64,000 bases of DNA from Rikenellaceae bacterium (lineage in GTDB: Bacteria > Bacteroidota > Bacteroidia > Bacteroidales > Rikenellaceae). The position numbers and the translations under genes are program-made. This document shows positions 32,007 to 41,665 of this stretch, one piece after another (the first letter of the stretch is position 1; the number at the start of each line of letters is the position of its first letter). Location: positions 62,001 to 126,000 of the forward strand of contig JAJQEF010000003.1 in assembly GCA_021201795.1 (NCBI GenBank), in the 5' to 3' direction. Below the pieces are notes generated by a model that was given only the letters and a program-made list of their open reading frames with translations, did no database searches and was not told the DNA's origin.

Positions 32007-34889
32007 GTGATGAAAAAAATACTTCTGTTAAGTTTATTATTTGTTTTTACATTTCATTTCATTTACGCACAGGAAGCGAGGCGGGGAGTGGCCACCGGAA
32101 CCGTGCTCGATGCGGATGACGGAAGTCCATTAATCGGAGCTGTCGTTGTAATCGACAGTACGAGGCAGACTTCTACCGACGTCAGGGGTGAATTCAGTTT
32201 AAACAGTATCCGGATGGATAAAGACGTGGAGCTGGAAGTATCTTTTATCGGATACGAAACTTTGTTCCGTAACATCAGGGTAGATACATTAACGAATCTG
32301 GGTAACATACAACTTCGGAAAAGTACGATCCTTATCGATGCTGCTGAAGTTACGGCAGAAGCTCCGATGATGGTGCAGAAAGGAGACACTCTCCAATTCA
32401 ATGCAGGGCAATTCAAAACAAATCCGGATGCGGACGGAAGCGATCTTGTAAATAAAATGCCGGGAATGGAAGTCTCGGACGGAAGTGTTAAGGCACAAGG
32501 TGAAACAGTGACACGGGTTTATGTCGATGGAAAACTTACTTTCGGAGATGAGCCGATGACAGCATTACAAACGCTGCCTGCCGATCTTATCGAAAGTATC
32601 CAGATGTTCGACGAACTCAGCGATGAATCCAAATTCCTCGGTATAAACGATGGAAGGACCAACCGTGCCCTTAACGTAGTTACCAAAACAGGTAATGTTA
32701 AAACCGCTGTTACGGCACGTATAGAAGCCGGTTATGGTGCCGAACTGGAGAAAAATATGAACGGCAACTATCAGAGTAGGTATACTGTGAACGGTGAGAC
32801 GAATATCTTTACAGAAAAGAACAGGTGGACCATAGGTTTCAATACCAATAATGTTAACTCTTCCGGTGGACGAGGCGGTTACAGAGGCTTCGGCGGCGGT
32901 GGCGGCGGTAATACGACCGCTCACATGGCAAATGTAAATTATTCGCGCGACTGGGGCGAAAAGGTGAAGCTAAATGCAAGTTATACCCTTAACCACAGAA
33001 AACAGGAGTCCATAAGCAGCACTCTACAGAATTATTTCCCTACGGACCAATTCGATGAAAGGATTATCTCGGACTCCTCACGGAATGACAGGAATTCCTA
33101 TACACATAACGGTAACGTAAGACTGGAATACACGATGAACGAGAATAACCGTTTTATGTTTATGCCTAATGTCTCATTCACCACCACGGATTCATGGAGC
33201 CAGACGCACACCATTACGAATACGGTTTCTAACGGAGAATATCTTTATAATGAAACACATACCACGAATGATTCGGACAACAAGAATTATAATGTAGGGG
33301 GTAATCTTATGTGGTTGAGAAGACTTGGAAATAACGGACGTTCGATATCGACGAGCTTCTCGGGACGTATCAATGAAAACGATGCGAACAGGTTCCAGCT
33401 GGATACGACGGAAATAAGTACCAATCCGATGAATAAATACATCGACTCATGGAATCGCAGCAGGCAGATAGGTGTGCGCCTGAACTATTCAGAACCGTTA
33501 AGTACATCTTCCCGTTTAAATGTAAATTATAACATACGATACGAAAAAAGCAAGGCGTATAAAATGGTTTATGACTGGCTCACCGGAGAGGAGGTAATAG
33601 ACGAACAGGTATCGAATATCTATACGCGTAACTACACCACAAATAACGCCGGAATAGGGTATACTTATAATAAAGACGATCTTACGGTTAATGCCAATCT
33701 GAACTACGAGCATTCTAAACTTAACAGAGATCAGGAGTTTCCGGACGTTCCGATGAACTATCGCCCGAGTTATACGTTCGACAATGTACTTCCCACTGTT
33801 AACGTAAGGTATTCGGCAGGGAGGAGTAAAAATCTGGGATTTACGTATAATACCCGTGTAAGTCTGCCGTCCGTGGAACAATTACAGGGCGTTGTGGATG
33901 ATTCTAATCCGTTGCAGCTTACCGCAGGTAATCCCGAACTTAAAGAGAGTTATACCCATAACGTACGTTTGATGTACAGGACCTCTAACCCGGAGAAATC
34001 GAGTACGTTCTATATTAACCTGAACGCTAATGCAGTACAGAATAATATTTCGACTAAGACCGAGTTCTTTAGTGAAGATACGGATCTTGGTAATCGGTAC
34101 GGATATTATGAAGCTCCTGCCGGATCACAGTTGAGAACTCCTGTCAATCTTAACGGTTATTATACCCTTAATTCAAGTATAGGTTATGGTTTCCCGTTTA
34201 CATCGTTGAAGACTAACATCGACCTGGGAGGTGGATATACCTTCACAAGATCCCCGTCTTATACAGGCGATGTGCTTAACCATTCGAATGCCAACTCCAT
34301 GAATTTCAGACTTAAGCTTGCCAGCAATATATCAGAGAACATTGATTTCACTATTTCATCCGATTCCCAATACAGTTATGCAACGAACAGTGCAAAAGCT
34401 AACACCAAATATTTCACACAGACCGTGGCTGGTACCGTAAGCATAATTTTTCTCGGAGGATTTACATTTAATTCCGATATTTCTTACAGGTATAACCACA
34501 GTATGTCCACGACAGGATTTACACAGAGATATACTCTGTGGAACGCAGGTATAGGCCGGAAGTTCCTTAAACGAAATAATGCTGAAATTCGTCTTACGCT
34601 CTATGACATTCTTAAGCAAAACACCAGTTTGTCCCACTCTATGAACGACAACTACATTTCTGACTCATGGACGAATACGATAGGACGCTATGCGATGCTT
34701 ACGTTTAGCTACAGATTTAACAGTCTCAGCCAACAACAGCAGGACAGAACTAATAGGAACAGGTTCCGTGAAGGAGGAGGTCCTGAGCGCGGAGAAAGAG
34801 TTCCTGGTGGTCCTGGCGGTAGCGGAAGGATGCCTTCGGGTGGAGGTTTTGGCGGAGGAATGCCTGGTGGTGGCTTCGGAGGAATGTAA
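32007..34889 (+). CDS. TonB-dependent receptor-like outer membrane beta-barrel protein with N-terminal carboxypeptidase-regulatory-like domain and Gly/Arg-rich C-terminal tail
   Basis: VATGTVLDADDGSPLIGAVVVIDSTRQTSTDVRGEFSL; plug-like KMPGMEVSDGSVKAQGETVTRVYVDGKLTFGDEPMTALQTLPADLIESIQMFDE; tail REGGGPERGERVPGGPGGSGRMPSGGGFGGGMPGGGFGGM. Confidence 0.85.
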   Translation: MMKKILLLSLLFVFTFHFIYAQEARRGVATGTVLDADDGSPLIGAVVVIDSTRQTSTDVRGEFSLNSIRMDKDVELEVSFIGYETLFRNIRVDTLTNLGNIQLRKSTILIDAAEVTAEAPMMVQKGDTLQFNAGQFKTNPDADGSDLVNKMPGMEVSDGSVKAQGETVTRVYVDGKLTFGDEPMTALQTLPADLIESIQMFDELSDESKFLGINDGRTNRALNVVTKTGNVKTAVTARIEAGYGAELEKNMNGNYQSRYTVNGETNIFTEKNRWTIGFNTNNVNSSGGRGGYRGFGGGGGGNTTAHMANVNYSRDWGEKVKLNASYTLNHRKQESISSTLQNYFPTDQFDERIISDSSRNDRNSYTHNGNVRLEYTMNENNRFMFMPNVSFTTTDSWSQTHTITNTVSNGEYLYNETHTTNDSDNKNYNVGGNLMWLRRLGNNGRSISTSFSGRINENDANRFQLDTTEISTNPMNKYIDSWNRSRQIGVRLNYSEPLSTSSRLNVNYNIRYEKSKAYKMVYDWLTGEEVIDEQVSNIYTRNYTTNNAGIGYTYNKDDLTVNANLNYEHSKLNRDQEFPDVPMNYRPSYTFDNVLPTVNVRYSAGRSKNLGFTYNTRVSLPSVEQLQGVVDDSNPLQLTAGNPELKESYTHNVRLMYRTSNPEKSSTFYINLNANAVQNNISTKTEFFSEDTDLGNRYGYYEAPAGSQLRTPVNLNGYYTLNSSIGYGFPFTSLKTNIDLGGGYTFTRSPSYTGDVLNHSNANSMNFRLKLASNISENIDFTISSDSQYSYATNSAKANTKYFTQTVAGTVSIIFLGGFTFNSDISYRYNHSMSTTGFTQRYTLWNAGIGRKFLKRNNAEIRLTLYDILKQNTSLSHSMNDNYISDSWTNTIGRYAMLTFSYRFNSLSQQQQDRTNRNRFREGGGPERGERVPGGPGGSGRMPSGGGFGGGMPGGGFGGM

Positions 34890-34925
34890 AATAAATTTGT
34901 TATATTTATGATATAATTTCAGCCA

Positions 34926-36254
34926 ATGAAGAACCATAAATATCCGATCCATACTCTGACATGGATCGCCGTTATAGCAATAAATTACTTTGTATTGAAA
35001 AGTTCCGGATATACCGGCTACGGGTTCCGACTGTTTGTGACCACTTTATTATGGCTGGTATTCTTCTATGTAAATTATTCACTGCTTATACCTAAACTGC
35101 TGTTGCGGAAAAAAGTAGTTATATATGTTCTGTCTTCGATAATATTTTTCACAGGCACTTATTTTCTTTCCAAGTATACGGATATTCAGCTGATTAAAAG
35201 AGAACTGAAGAAGCAATACGTAAGTCTGGAGAGTTTTGACGATGTGAAGGAATCCTGGGAAATTAAAACGGAAGAATACCGCCGGAGCAGGGATAGGGAG
35301 CGTAAAGAACATACGGGTTCTTCCAGAATTCCCGGTGTAGGAAGCGGTAGAAGGCAGTTGGGCTCCGGAAACCGTATGGAACATGTTCCGCCCCCGTACG
35401 ATGAAGAAAGGGAGCGCACGGGATTTACCGACAGGGAAGCTGAATACGATAGGGCGCTACGCGACTATGAAAGGTCGTACAGGCGTTATAACTGGTTCGT
35501 AAAAACCAATTATAATCCGTTGGAAGGTTATAATTTATCTTATTTTTTCATCCTTATATTTTTTTATCTCGCGGGACTTGCTTTATCCTTTATGGATAAA
35601 TATAGTAAGGAAACAAAAAGAAGAACGGAACTCGAGAATGAAAAGGTGGCTGCAGAGCTGGCTTATCTTAAACAACAAATAAATCCTCACTTCCTTTTCA
35701 ATACGCTTAATGCGATATATTCTTATACTATTTCAGTGTCTGACGAAGCATCTGACGCGGTTTTGAAACTATCCGCAATACTAAGGTACATGCTCTATGA
35801 AACCGATAAAAAAAAGGTTCCCCTTTCAGATGAGATTTCCATCTTATATGATTATATAGAGCTTCAAAAGCTGCGTATAACAGATAAAACCGATATGAGA
35901 TTTGAAATCACAGGAGATCCGTCCGAGCATCTGATCGAACCGATGTTACTGATACCGATTATCGAGAATGCATTTAAATACGGTGTGGACAGCCTGAAAG
36001 ATTCTTTTATCCATATACGGCTGGCAATTGAGAAAAAAAGGATAGAATTCGAGGTTACCAACAGGATCATTAAACGTAACAATGAACCTGAAGGAAATTC
36101 CGGAATAGGCATCAAAAATATAAAAAGAAGACTCAAACTGATATACGGTAATAATTATTCACTGGTTACAGAGGAAAAAAACGGAATATTTAACGTAGCT
36201 TTACAACTAAATACTGAAAATCGCTTGACAGATGAAATGTATAGCAGTCGATGA
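34926..36254 (+). CDS. LytS/YehU-type sensor histidine kinase with a long charged loop between transmembrane segments
   Basis: LKQQINPHFLFNTLNAIYSY (His kinase), LIPIIENAFKYG, GNSGIGIKNIKRRLKLIYG; loop about 35190-35530 rich in R/E/G. Confidence 0.92.
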   Translation: MKNHKYPIHTLTWIAVIAINYFVLKSSGYTGYGFRLFVTTLLWLVFFYVNYSLLIPKLLLRKKVVIYVLSSIIFFTGTYFLSKYTDIQLIKRELKKQYVSLESFDDVKESWEIKTEEYRRSRDRERKEHTGSSRIPGVGSGRRQLGSGNRMEHVPPPYDEERERTGFTDREAEYDRALRDYERSYRRYNWFVKTNYNPLEGYNLSYFFILIFFYLAGLALSFMDKYSKETKRRTELENEKVAAELAYLKQQINPHFLFNTLNAIYSYTISVSDEASDAVLKLSAILRYMLYETDKKKVPLSDEISILYDYIELQKLRITDKTDMRFEITGDPSEHLIEPMLLIPIIENAFKYGVDSLKDSFIHIRLAIEKKRIEFEVTNRIIKRNNEPEGNSGIGIKNIKRRLKLIYGNNYSLVTEEKNGIFNVALQLNTENRLTDEMYSSR

Positions 36255-36948
36255 CGAACCTCTTGCTCTCTCGATAATAGAAGGGTTTTGTAATAAAGTT
36301 AATTTTCTCGATCTTATCGGCAAATGCTCTAATGCGATAGAAGCTACAGAGATACTCAGAACGCATGATGTGGATCTCCTGTTTCTGGATATCAATATGC
36401 CGCACCTGACCGGGGTCGACTTCGTGAAAATAACCAAGGAACTTCCTATGGTCATTTTTACGACTGCGTATGCGGATTACGCACTTACCGGATATGATCT
36501 CAATGCAGTGGATTATCTTCTCAAACCGTTCTCTTTCGACCGTTTTTTAAAAGCGGTTTCAAAGGCTTACGAACTTTACCAACTCAAAAATTCTTCGAAA
36601 AAAAATCAGGAAACAATTCCTGATGTCTCCAGCGATTACATGATGATACGTGTCGAATATTCTACAGTAAGGGTAAATATATCGGACATTCTTTTTATAG
36701 AGGGACTGAAAGATTACGTTAAGATTTCTACGGTAAACAAAAATTACGTTACTAAAAGCTCCCTTAAAAACGTCGAGGAAAAACTTCCGTCCGATATTTT
36801 TGTCCGTATACATAAATCGTTTATCGTGAATCTCGATAAAGTCGACGCCTTCGAGAATAACCATTTAATAATAGGAAAAAATCAAATACCGTTAGGTAGT
36901 AATTACCGCGATATTTTTATGGAATTTCTCGATAAGAATAGGTTGTAA
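36232..36948 (+). CDS. LytTR-family response regulator
   Basis: Receiver CIAVDDEPLALSIIE...LLFLDINMPHLTGVDF...; LytTR ILFIEGLKDYVKI...FVRIHKSFIVNLDKV; overlaps the kinase gene by 23 nt. Confidence 0.95.
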   Translation: MKCIAVDDEPLALSIIEGFCNKVNFLDLIGKCSNAIEATEILRTHDVDLLFLDINMPHLTGVDFVKITKELPMVIFTTAYADYALTGYDLNAVDYLLKPFSFDRFLKAVSKAYELYQLKNSSKKNQETIPDVSSDYMMIRVEYSTVRVNISDILFIEGLKDYVKISTVNKNYVTKSSLKNVEEKLPSDIFVRIHKSFIVNLDKVDAFENNHLIIGKNQIPLGSNYRDIFMEFLDKNRL

Positions 36949-37180
36949 ATGAATTTCTCTTTTCACGAGATTTTCCATACTACAATATTTTTATAAAAAA
37001 TCAAATACTTAAACAATTTATTAGCTGTAGAATCAAAATGTGGTAGGTTTTCACGCAGATAATCTTTATTTACTTGCAAATCGTCCCGATAGTTCTAATT
37101 ATAAATTGATTAACAATATTTTCCGATATAGGTTATTTATAAGGATTTTATTACTTTTGCCGAAATAAAAATCATTTTAT

Positions 37181-38191
37181 ATGTTAAATGGCAAATCCGT
37201 ATTAATAACGGGAGGGACCGGTTCTTTCGGGAAAAAGATCGTTGAAACGATTTTTAATACCTATCCCGGTGTAAAACTAGTCGTGATTTATTCGCGGGAT
37301 GAACTGAAACAGTTCGAAATGGCTCAATATTATCCTGCAAATAAATTTCCTGCAGTCAGATTTTTCATAGGTGATGTAAGAGACAGGGAGAGATTGATAC
37401 GTGCATGCGAAGGAATAGATATCATCATTCATGCCGCTGCGCTGAAGCAGGTTCCGGCAGCTGAATATAATCCGGATGAATGTATTAAAACCAATGTGAA
37501 CGGAGCACAGAATGTTATAGATGCTTCACTGGCAACAGGAGTAAAGATCGTAATAGCGCTTTCAACTGATAAGGCAGCTGCACCGATTAATCTGTATGGT
37601 GCTACAAAACTTGTATCCGACAAATTGTTCGTAGCGGCAAATAATATTAAAGGCCATCGTGACCTTAGATTTTCAATAGTGAGATACGGTAATGTCATGG
37701 GATCGAGAGGATCGGTAATTCCATTTTTCTTGGAAAAAGCCAAAACCGGCATAATTCCGATTACCCATAAGGACATGACCCGGTTTAATATTTCTTTGGA
37801 AGAAGGAGTTGAAATGGTATTATGGGCTATTGAAAATGCCATCGGAGGAGAAATTTTCGTTCCTAAAATACCGTCATACATGATTGAAACAGTGGCAAAA
37901 GCAATTGCACCTGATGCCTGTCTGGAGTATGTAGGTATACGCCCCGGGGAAAAACTTCACGAAGAAATGATTACGGAAAGCGATTCGTATAACACGATCG
38001 AATTTGATAAGTATTACGCAATACTTCCGACCGATGCCGATAAACAAAAATTTATAAAAAAATTTGGGGCCTGGGATGTTGAAGAAGGATTTAAATATAA
38101 TTCAGGAACAAATTCGCAGTGGGAAACTGTAGATTCAATGCGTGAAAAAATAAAAAAATACGTAGATACGGACTTTAAGCCAATTTTATGA
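37181..38191 (+). CDS. pseB: UDP-N-acetylglucosamine 4,6-dehydratase (inverting)
   Basis: GKSVLITGGTGSFGKKIVETI, RDELKQFEMAQ, HAAALKQVPAAEYNPDECIKTNVNGAQNV, MTRFNISLEEGVEMVLWAIENAIGGEIFVPKIPSY. Confidence 0.9.
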   Translation: MLNGKSVLITGGTGSFGKKIVETIFNTYPGVKLVVIYSRDELKQFEMAQYYPANKFPAVRFFIGDVRDRERLIRACEGIDIIIHAAALKQVPAAEYNPDECIKTNVNGAQNVIDASLATGVKIVIALSTDKAAAPINLYGATKLVSDKLFVAANNIKGHRDLRFSIVRYGNVMGSRGSVIPFFLEKAKTGIIPITHKDMTRFNISLEEGVEMVLWAIENAIGGEIFVPKIPSYMIETVAKAIAPDACLEYVGIRPGEKLHEEMITESDSYNTIEFDKYYAILPTDADKQKFIKKFGAWDVEEGFKYNSGTNSQWETVDSMREKIKKYVDTDFKPIL

Positions 38192-39339
38192 AACCGATAC
38201 CTTACGGTAAGCATACTATAACAGAAGAAGATATAGACTCCGTCGTAGAAGTTCTACGATCCGATTTTCTTACCCAGGGCCCTAAAATCCCTGAGTTTGA
38301 GAATTCTTTTGCAGAGTTTTGTGGGGCTCGATATGCAGCAGCAGTTAGTAACGGCACGGCCGCATTGCATTTATGTGCTCTTGCGTTGGATGTAAAGCCC
38401 GGGGATGTTGTAGTGACTACTCCGATAACTTTTGTTGCAAGCGCCAACGGATTCCGGTATTGCGGTGCTGAAATAAAATTCTGTGACATCGATCCTGTGA
38501 CAAAACTGATGGATCTGGATAAACTGGAAGAGATTCTGTCTGAAGACCAAACCGGTAGGATAAAAGGAGTTGTCGTAGTCGATTTTGCAGGTTATCCTGT
38601 TAATACGGAAAAATTAAGGTCCATAGCTGACCGGTATGGATTGTGGATCGTAGAGGATGCATGTCATGCCCCCGGAGCTTATTTTATAGATAGCAAGGGC
38701 GAAAAAATTAAATGTGGGAATGGTAAATATGCAGATCTTACCGTGTTCTCTTTTCATCCTGTTAAACATATAGCAGCAGGTGAGGGCGGTATGATAACGA
38801 CTAATAATGCTGGTCTGTACGAAAAAATAACGCGACTTCGAACTCATGGTATAACAAAAAATAATGAATTGTTGTCGAAGAACGATGGCGGCTGGTATTA
38901 TGAGATGGTAGATCTCGGATATAATTACAGAATAACCGATATTCAGGCTGCGTTAGGGCTATCGCAGTTGGGCAGGATAAAAGCTAATCTCGATCGCCGG
39001 AATGCCGTAGCACAGATTTATAACGATGGGTTCAAAGAAAATGAAAATATCACTATAGGTAATATTTCTAAGGATATTTTTCATGCTTATCATTTGTATA
39101 TTATCGAAGTAAAAGAACGCAAAGAACTTTACGATTATTTACATGCAAATGGTGTCTTGGCGCAGATACATTATATTCCCGCTCATTTGATGCCCTATTA
39201 TCGTAGGTTAGGGTGGTCAGAAGGAGACTTTCCAAATGCGGAAAGATATTATCAGCAGTGCCTTAGTTTACCCATGTTTCCGAGTTTGACAGAAGAGGAA
39301 CTTAAGTACGTGATTAAAAAAGTATTGAAATTCTATTAA
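38188..39339 (+). CDS. pseC: UDP-4-amino-4,6-dideoxy-N-acetyl-beta-L-altrosamine transaminase
   Basis: DegT/DnrJ/EryC1 family; IPYGKHTITEEDIDSVVEVLRSDFLTQGPKIPEFE, FSFHPVKHIAAGEGGMI PLP-lysine motif; overlaps pseB stop. Confidence 0.9.
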   Translation: MKPIPYGKHTITEEDIDSVVEVLRSDFLTQGPKIPEFENSFAEFCGARYAAAVSNGTAALHLCALALDVKPGDVVVTTPITFVASANGFRYCGAEIKFCDIDPVTKLMDLDKLEEILSEDQTGRIKGVVVVDFAGYPVNTEKLRSIADRYGLWIVEDACHAPGAYFIDSKGEKIKCGNGKYADLTVFSFHPVKHIAAGEGGMITTNNAGLYEKITRLRTHGITKNNELLSKNDGGWYYEMVDLGYNYRITDIQAALGLSQLGRIKANLDRRNAVAQIYNDGFKENENITIGNISKDIFHAYHLYIIEVKERKELYDYLHANGVLAQIHYIPAHLMPYYRRLGWSEGDFPNAERYYQQCLSLPMFPSLTEEELKYVIKKVLKFY

Positions 39340-39416
39340 AGTGGCTTTTATTATTTGAAATAATTGCTTATTTTTACGAATAAACTATAAGATTTAAATT
39401 TTTTATTGCTCCACAT

Positions 39417-40484
39417 ATGGAAAACGAAAGAAAAGAAGATAAAGAGATCGATTTACTGGATTTATCTAAAAAGATTTGGGAAAAGAGACGATTCGTTATA
39501 AAAATTGTTTTGATAGCTTTGGTCGTCGGAGTTGTAATAATTTTAAGTAAACCAGGGGAATATACCAGTTATGTAAAAATGGCCCATGAAGGCGGTGGAG
39601 TTTCTTCTGGTGTATCGGATCTTATTTCGTTGACAGGACTATCTAAAAATAACAACACGGAAGGTGTTAATTTTTCAGTTTATCCGGATATAATTTCAAG
39701 CACTCCTTTTGTGGTAGAGATGAGTCGTATTCCTGTAAAGGGCAGGAAAATGGATCAGTACATTACTCTTTACGACTATGTTGAAAATGATTTGAAGGAA
39801 GCATGGTGGACAAAAATAATGGCCTGGCCTGGGAAAATAATAGGAGGGATAATTTCTATTTTTAAGGGTGCAGAAGAAGAGGATCACACCGAACTCAACC
39901 CTTACAGTCTGACAAAAAAACAAAGTGGTATCTTAAAGGGCATAGGATCTCGTATAAATGTTTCTCTCGATAGTAAAACCGGTTTGATCACTGCATCCGC
40001 CCAAATGCAGGATCCCCAAATTGCAGCACAGGTAGTCGATTCCTTAACTGTGAAACTTGAGAATTATGTTGTACAATATAAAACAAATAAAGCAGTTAAA
40101 GATTTGCAGTTTACAACAGAACTATATGAGGATTCTAAAGCTAAGTATTTAAATTCGCATACTGAATACGCTATGTTTATTGACGGCAACCAACATCTTA
40201 CACGTGTAGTTTCCAAAATTGAAGAATATATATTAGCTCAAGAAAAGGATATTTCATTAGGTCTTTACCGTAGCATAGCACAACAGCTGGATTTGGCTAA
40301 AATAAAAGTACAGGAACAAACTCCTGTGGTCACTATAATTGAACCGGCGAGTGTTCCTGTAAATAAATCAGGTATGAGTAAGATTGTAATGCTGGGTTTG
40401 TTTGGTTTTTTGGGATTGACGATAGCTATAGGAGTGATTTTAATAAAAGAAATGATTAAGCAGCCTGCTAATTCTGTTGATTAA
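39417..40484 (+). CDS. Wzz-type polysaccharide chain-length determinant
   Basis: N-terminal IDLLDLSKKIWEKRRFVIKIVLIALVVGVVIILSKPGEYTS; C-terminal IEPASVPVNKSGMSKIVMLGLFGFLGLTIAIGVILIKE. Confidence 0.8.
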   Translation: MENERKEDKEIDLLDLSKKIWEKRRFVIKIVLIALVVGVVIILSKPGEYTSYVKMAHEGGGVSSGVSDLISLTGLSKNNNTEGVNFSVYPDIISSTPFVVEMSRIPVKGRKMDQYITLYDYVENDLKEAWWTKIMAWPGKIIGGIISIFKGAEEEDHTELNPYSLTKKQSGILKGIGSRINVSLDSKTGLITASAQMQDPQIAAQVVDSLTVKLENYVVQYKTNKAVKDLQFTTELYEDSKAKYLNSHTEYAMFIDGNQHLTRVVSKIEEYILAQEKDISLGLYRSIAQQLDLAKIKVQEQTPVVTIIEPASVPVNKSGMSKIVMLGLFGFLGLTIAIGVILIKEMIKQPANSVD

Positions 40485-40956
40485 TTAAATATACGATCAA
40501 TCCGGTACAGGCATCTTCCAGAATATCAAGTACATTGTTAAATCCGTTGATACCGCCATAATAGGGGTCAGGTACATGGGTCGCATCGGTATTACTGCAA
40601 AAATCTGTCATTCGGCGGATTTTTTTCATTGAATCCACATCCGGAGCTATTTCTTGGAGGTCATAATAATTGTTATCGTCCATGGCGAGGATAATATCGA
40701 ATTCATTAAAATCATCAGATTGGATTTTTCGAGAACGGCTTGATAGATTATAACCTCTTTCTTCGGCAGTTTTTCTCATACGGCTATCGGCTTTTTCTCC
40801 AGCATGTCCGCCATAAGTCCCTGCGGAGTCAGTTACGAAAGAATTTTTTACTCCGCGCTCTTCAATAATTTTATTCATTATTCCTTCTGCAGCCGGAGAG
40901 CGGCAAATGTTTCCGAGGCAGACGAAGAGGATTTTATATTTTTTTGTCGTGTTCAT
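40468..40956 (-). CDS. Low-molecular-weight protein-tyrosine-phosphatase
   Basis: KILFVCLGNICRSPAAEGIM and VPDPYYGG motifs. Confidence 0.95.
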   Translation of the reverse strand: MNTTKKYKILFVCLGNICRSPAAEGIMNKIIEERGVKNSFVTDSAGTYGGHAGEKADSRMRKTAEERGYNLSSRSRKIQSDDFNEFDIILAMDDNNYYDLQEIAPDVDSMKKIRRMTDFCSNTDATHVPDPYYGGINGFNNVLDILEDACTGLIVYLINQQN

Positions 40957-41251
40957 TATGGAAATTATTTAAGTTTATGTTATTTGATTATATAAAAATA
41001 TATTAACGCTTATGTGTGAATTAAAACTTTAGATTTATTTTGTAAATATCTGATTATATTGCTTTTAACTTTAGTGTATTTATATTTGCGAGGTGGGTGC
41101 GGAGTGTGTATTTACTTCGATAATAAACATCTTGGAGTTACTTTTACACGGATAACAAGAAAATAATACCTTAGTAAACTGGTTTTTGAAGTGCTGCTTT
41201 ATATTGAATCGGTAATTCATTGAGAATATGTAGATTAACTGTTTTTATGTC

Positions 41252-41566
41252 TTACACATAGTCTTTCTCTCTTTTTGGATTTTTGGGGAACCACCCTTTT
41301 TGAACTCGCTTCTTTTGATCGAAAAGTTCCTTAATAGTCCATAGTGACGAAAATGCAAATACTCCTGCTATTGCCGATATAATTATGTTTGCGGATATTA
41401 TTGAAATGGCTAAACCTGTTAATGCTATAATTAAAAAAATCCACCAACATCTGGTTCCCCAGTAATACTCAGCCTTAATAACGATAGAATGAAAAAGTCC
41501 TATTATTAAAAACGCTGATACACCGATAATTATGCCGAAGTAATTAAAGTTTGAAATTAATTCCAT
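41252..41566 (-). CDS. Small membrane protein of unknown function (DUF4491-like)
   Basis: 104 aa; hydrophobic segments NYFGIIIGVSAFLIIGLFHSIVIKAEYYWGTRCWWIFLIIALTGLAISI. Confidence 0.65.
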   Translation of the reverse strand: MELISNFNYFGIIIGVSAFLIIGLFHSIVIKAEYYWGTRCWWIFLIIALTGLAISIISANIIISAIAGVFAFSSLWTIKELFDQKKRVQKGWFPKNPKREKDYV

Positions 41567-41665
41567 TTCTCTTAATTGTTTTTTACAAAAATAAGAAATT
41601 TAGTTGTCTTAACGTTTATGAATTAGATAAAGTAATGACTATATTTGCATTTTGATTATTAAACT

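Noticed and set aside
32565-32924. Long antisense ORFs opposite the OMP gene and similar antisense ORFs opposite other strong CDSs
   Set aside because: They overlap well-supported genes on the other strand and lack recognisable domains or signals.
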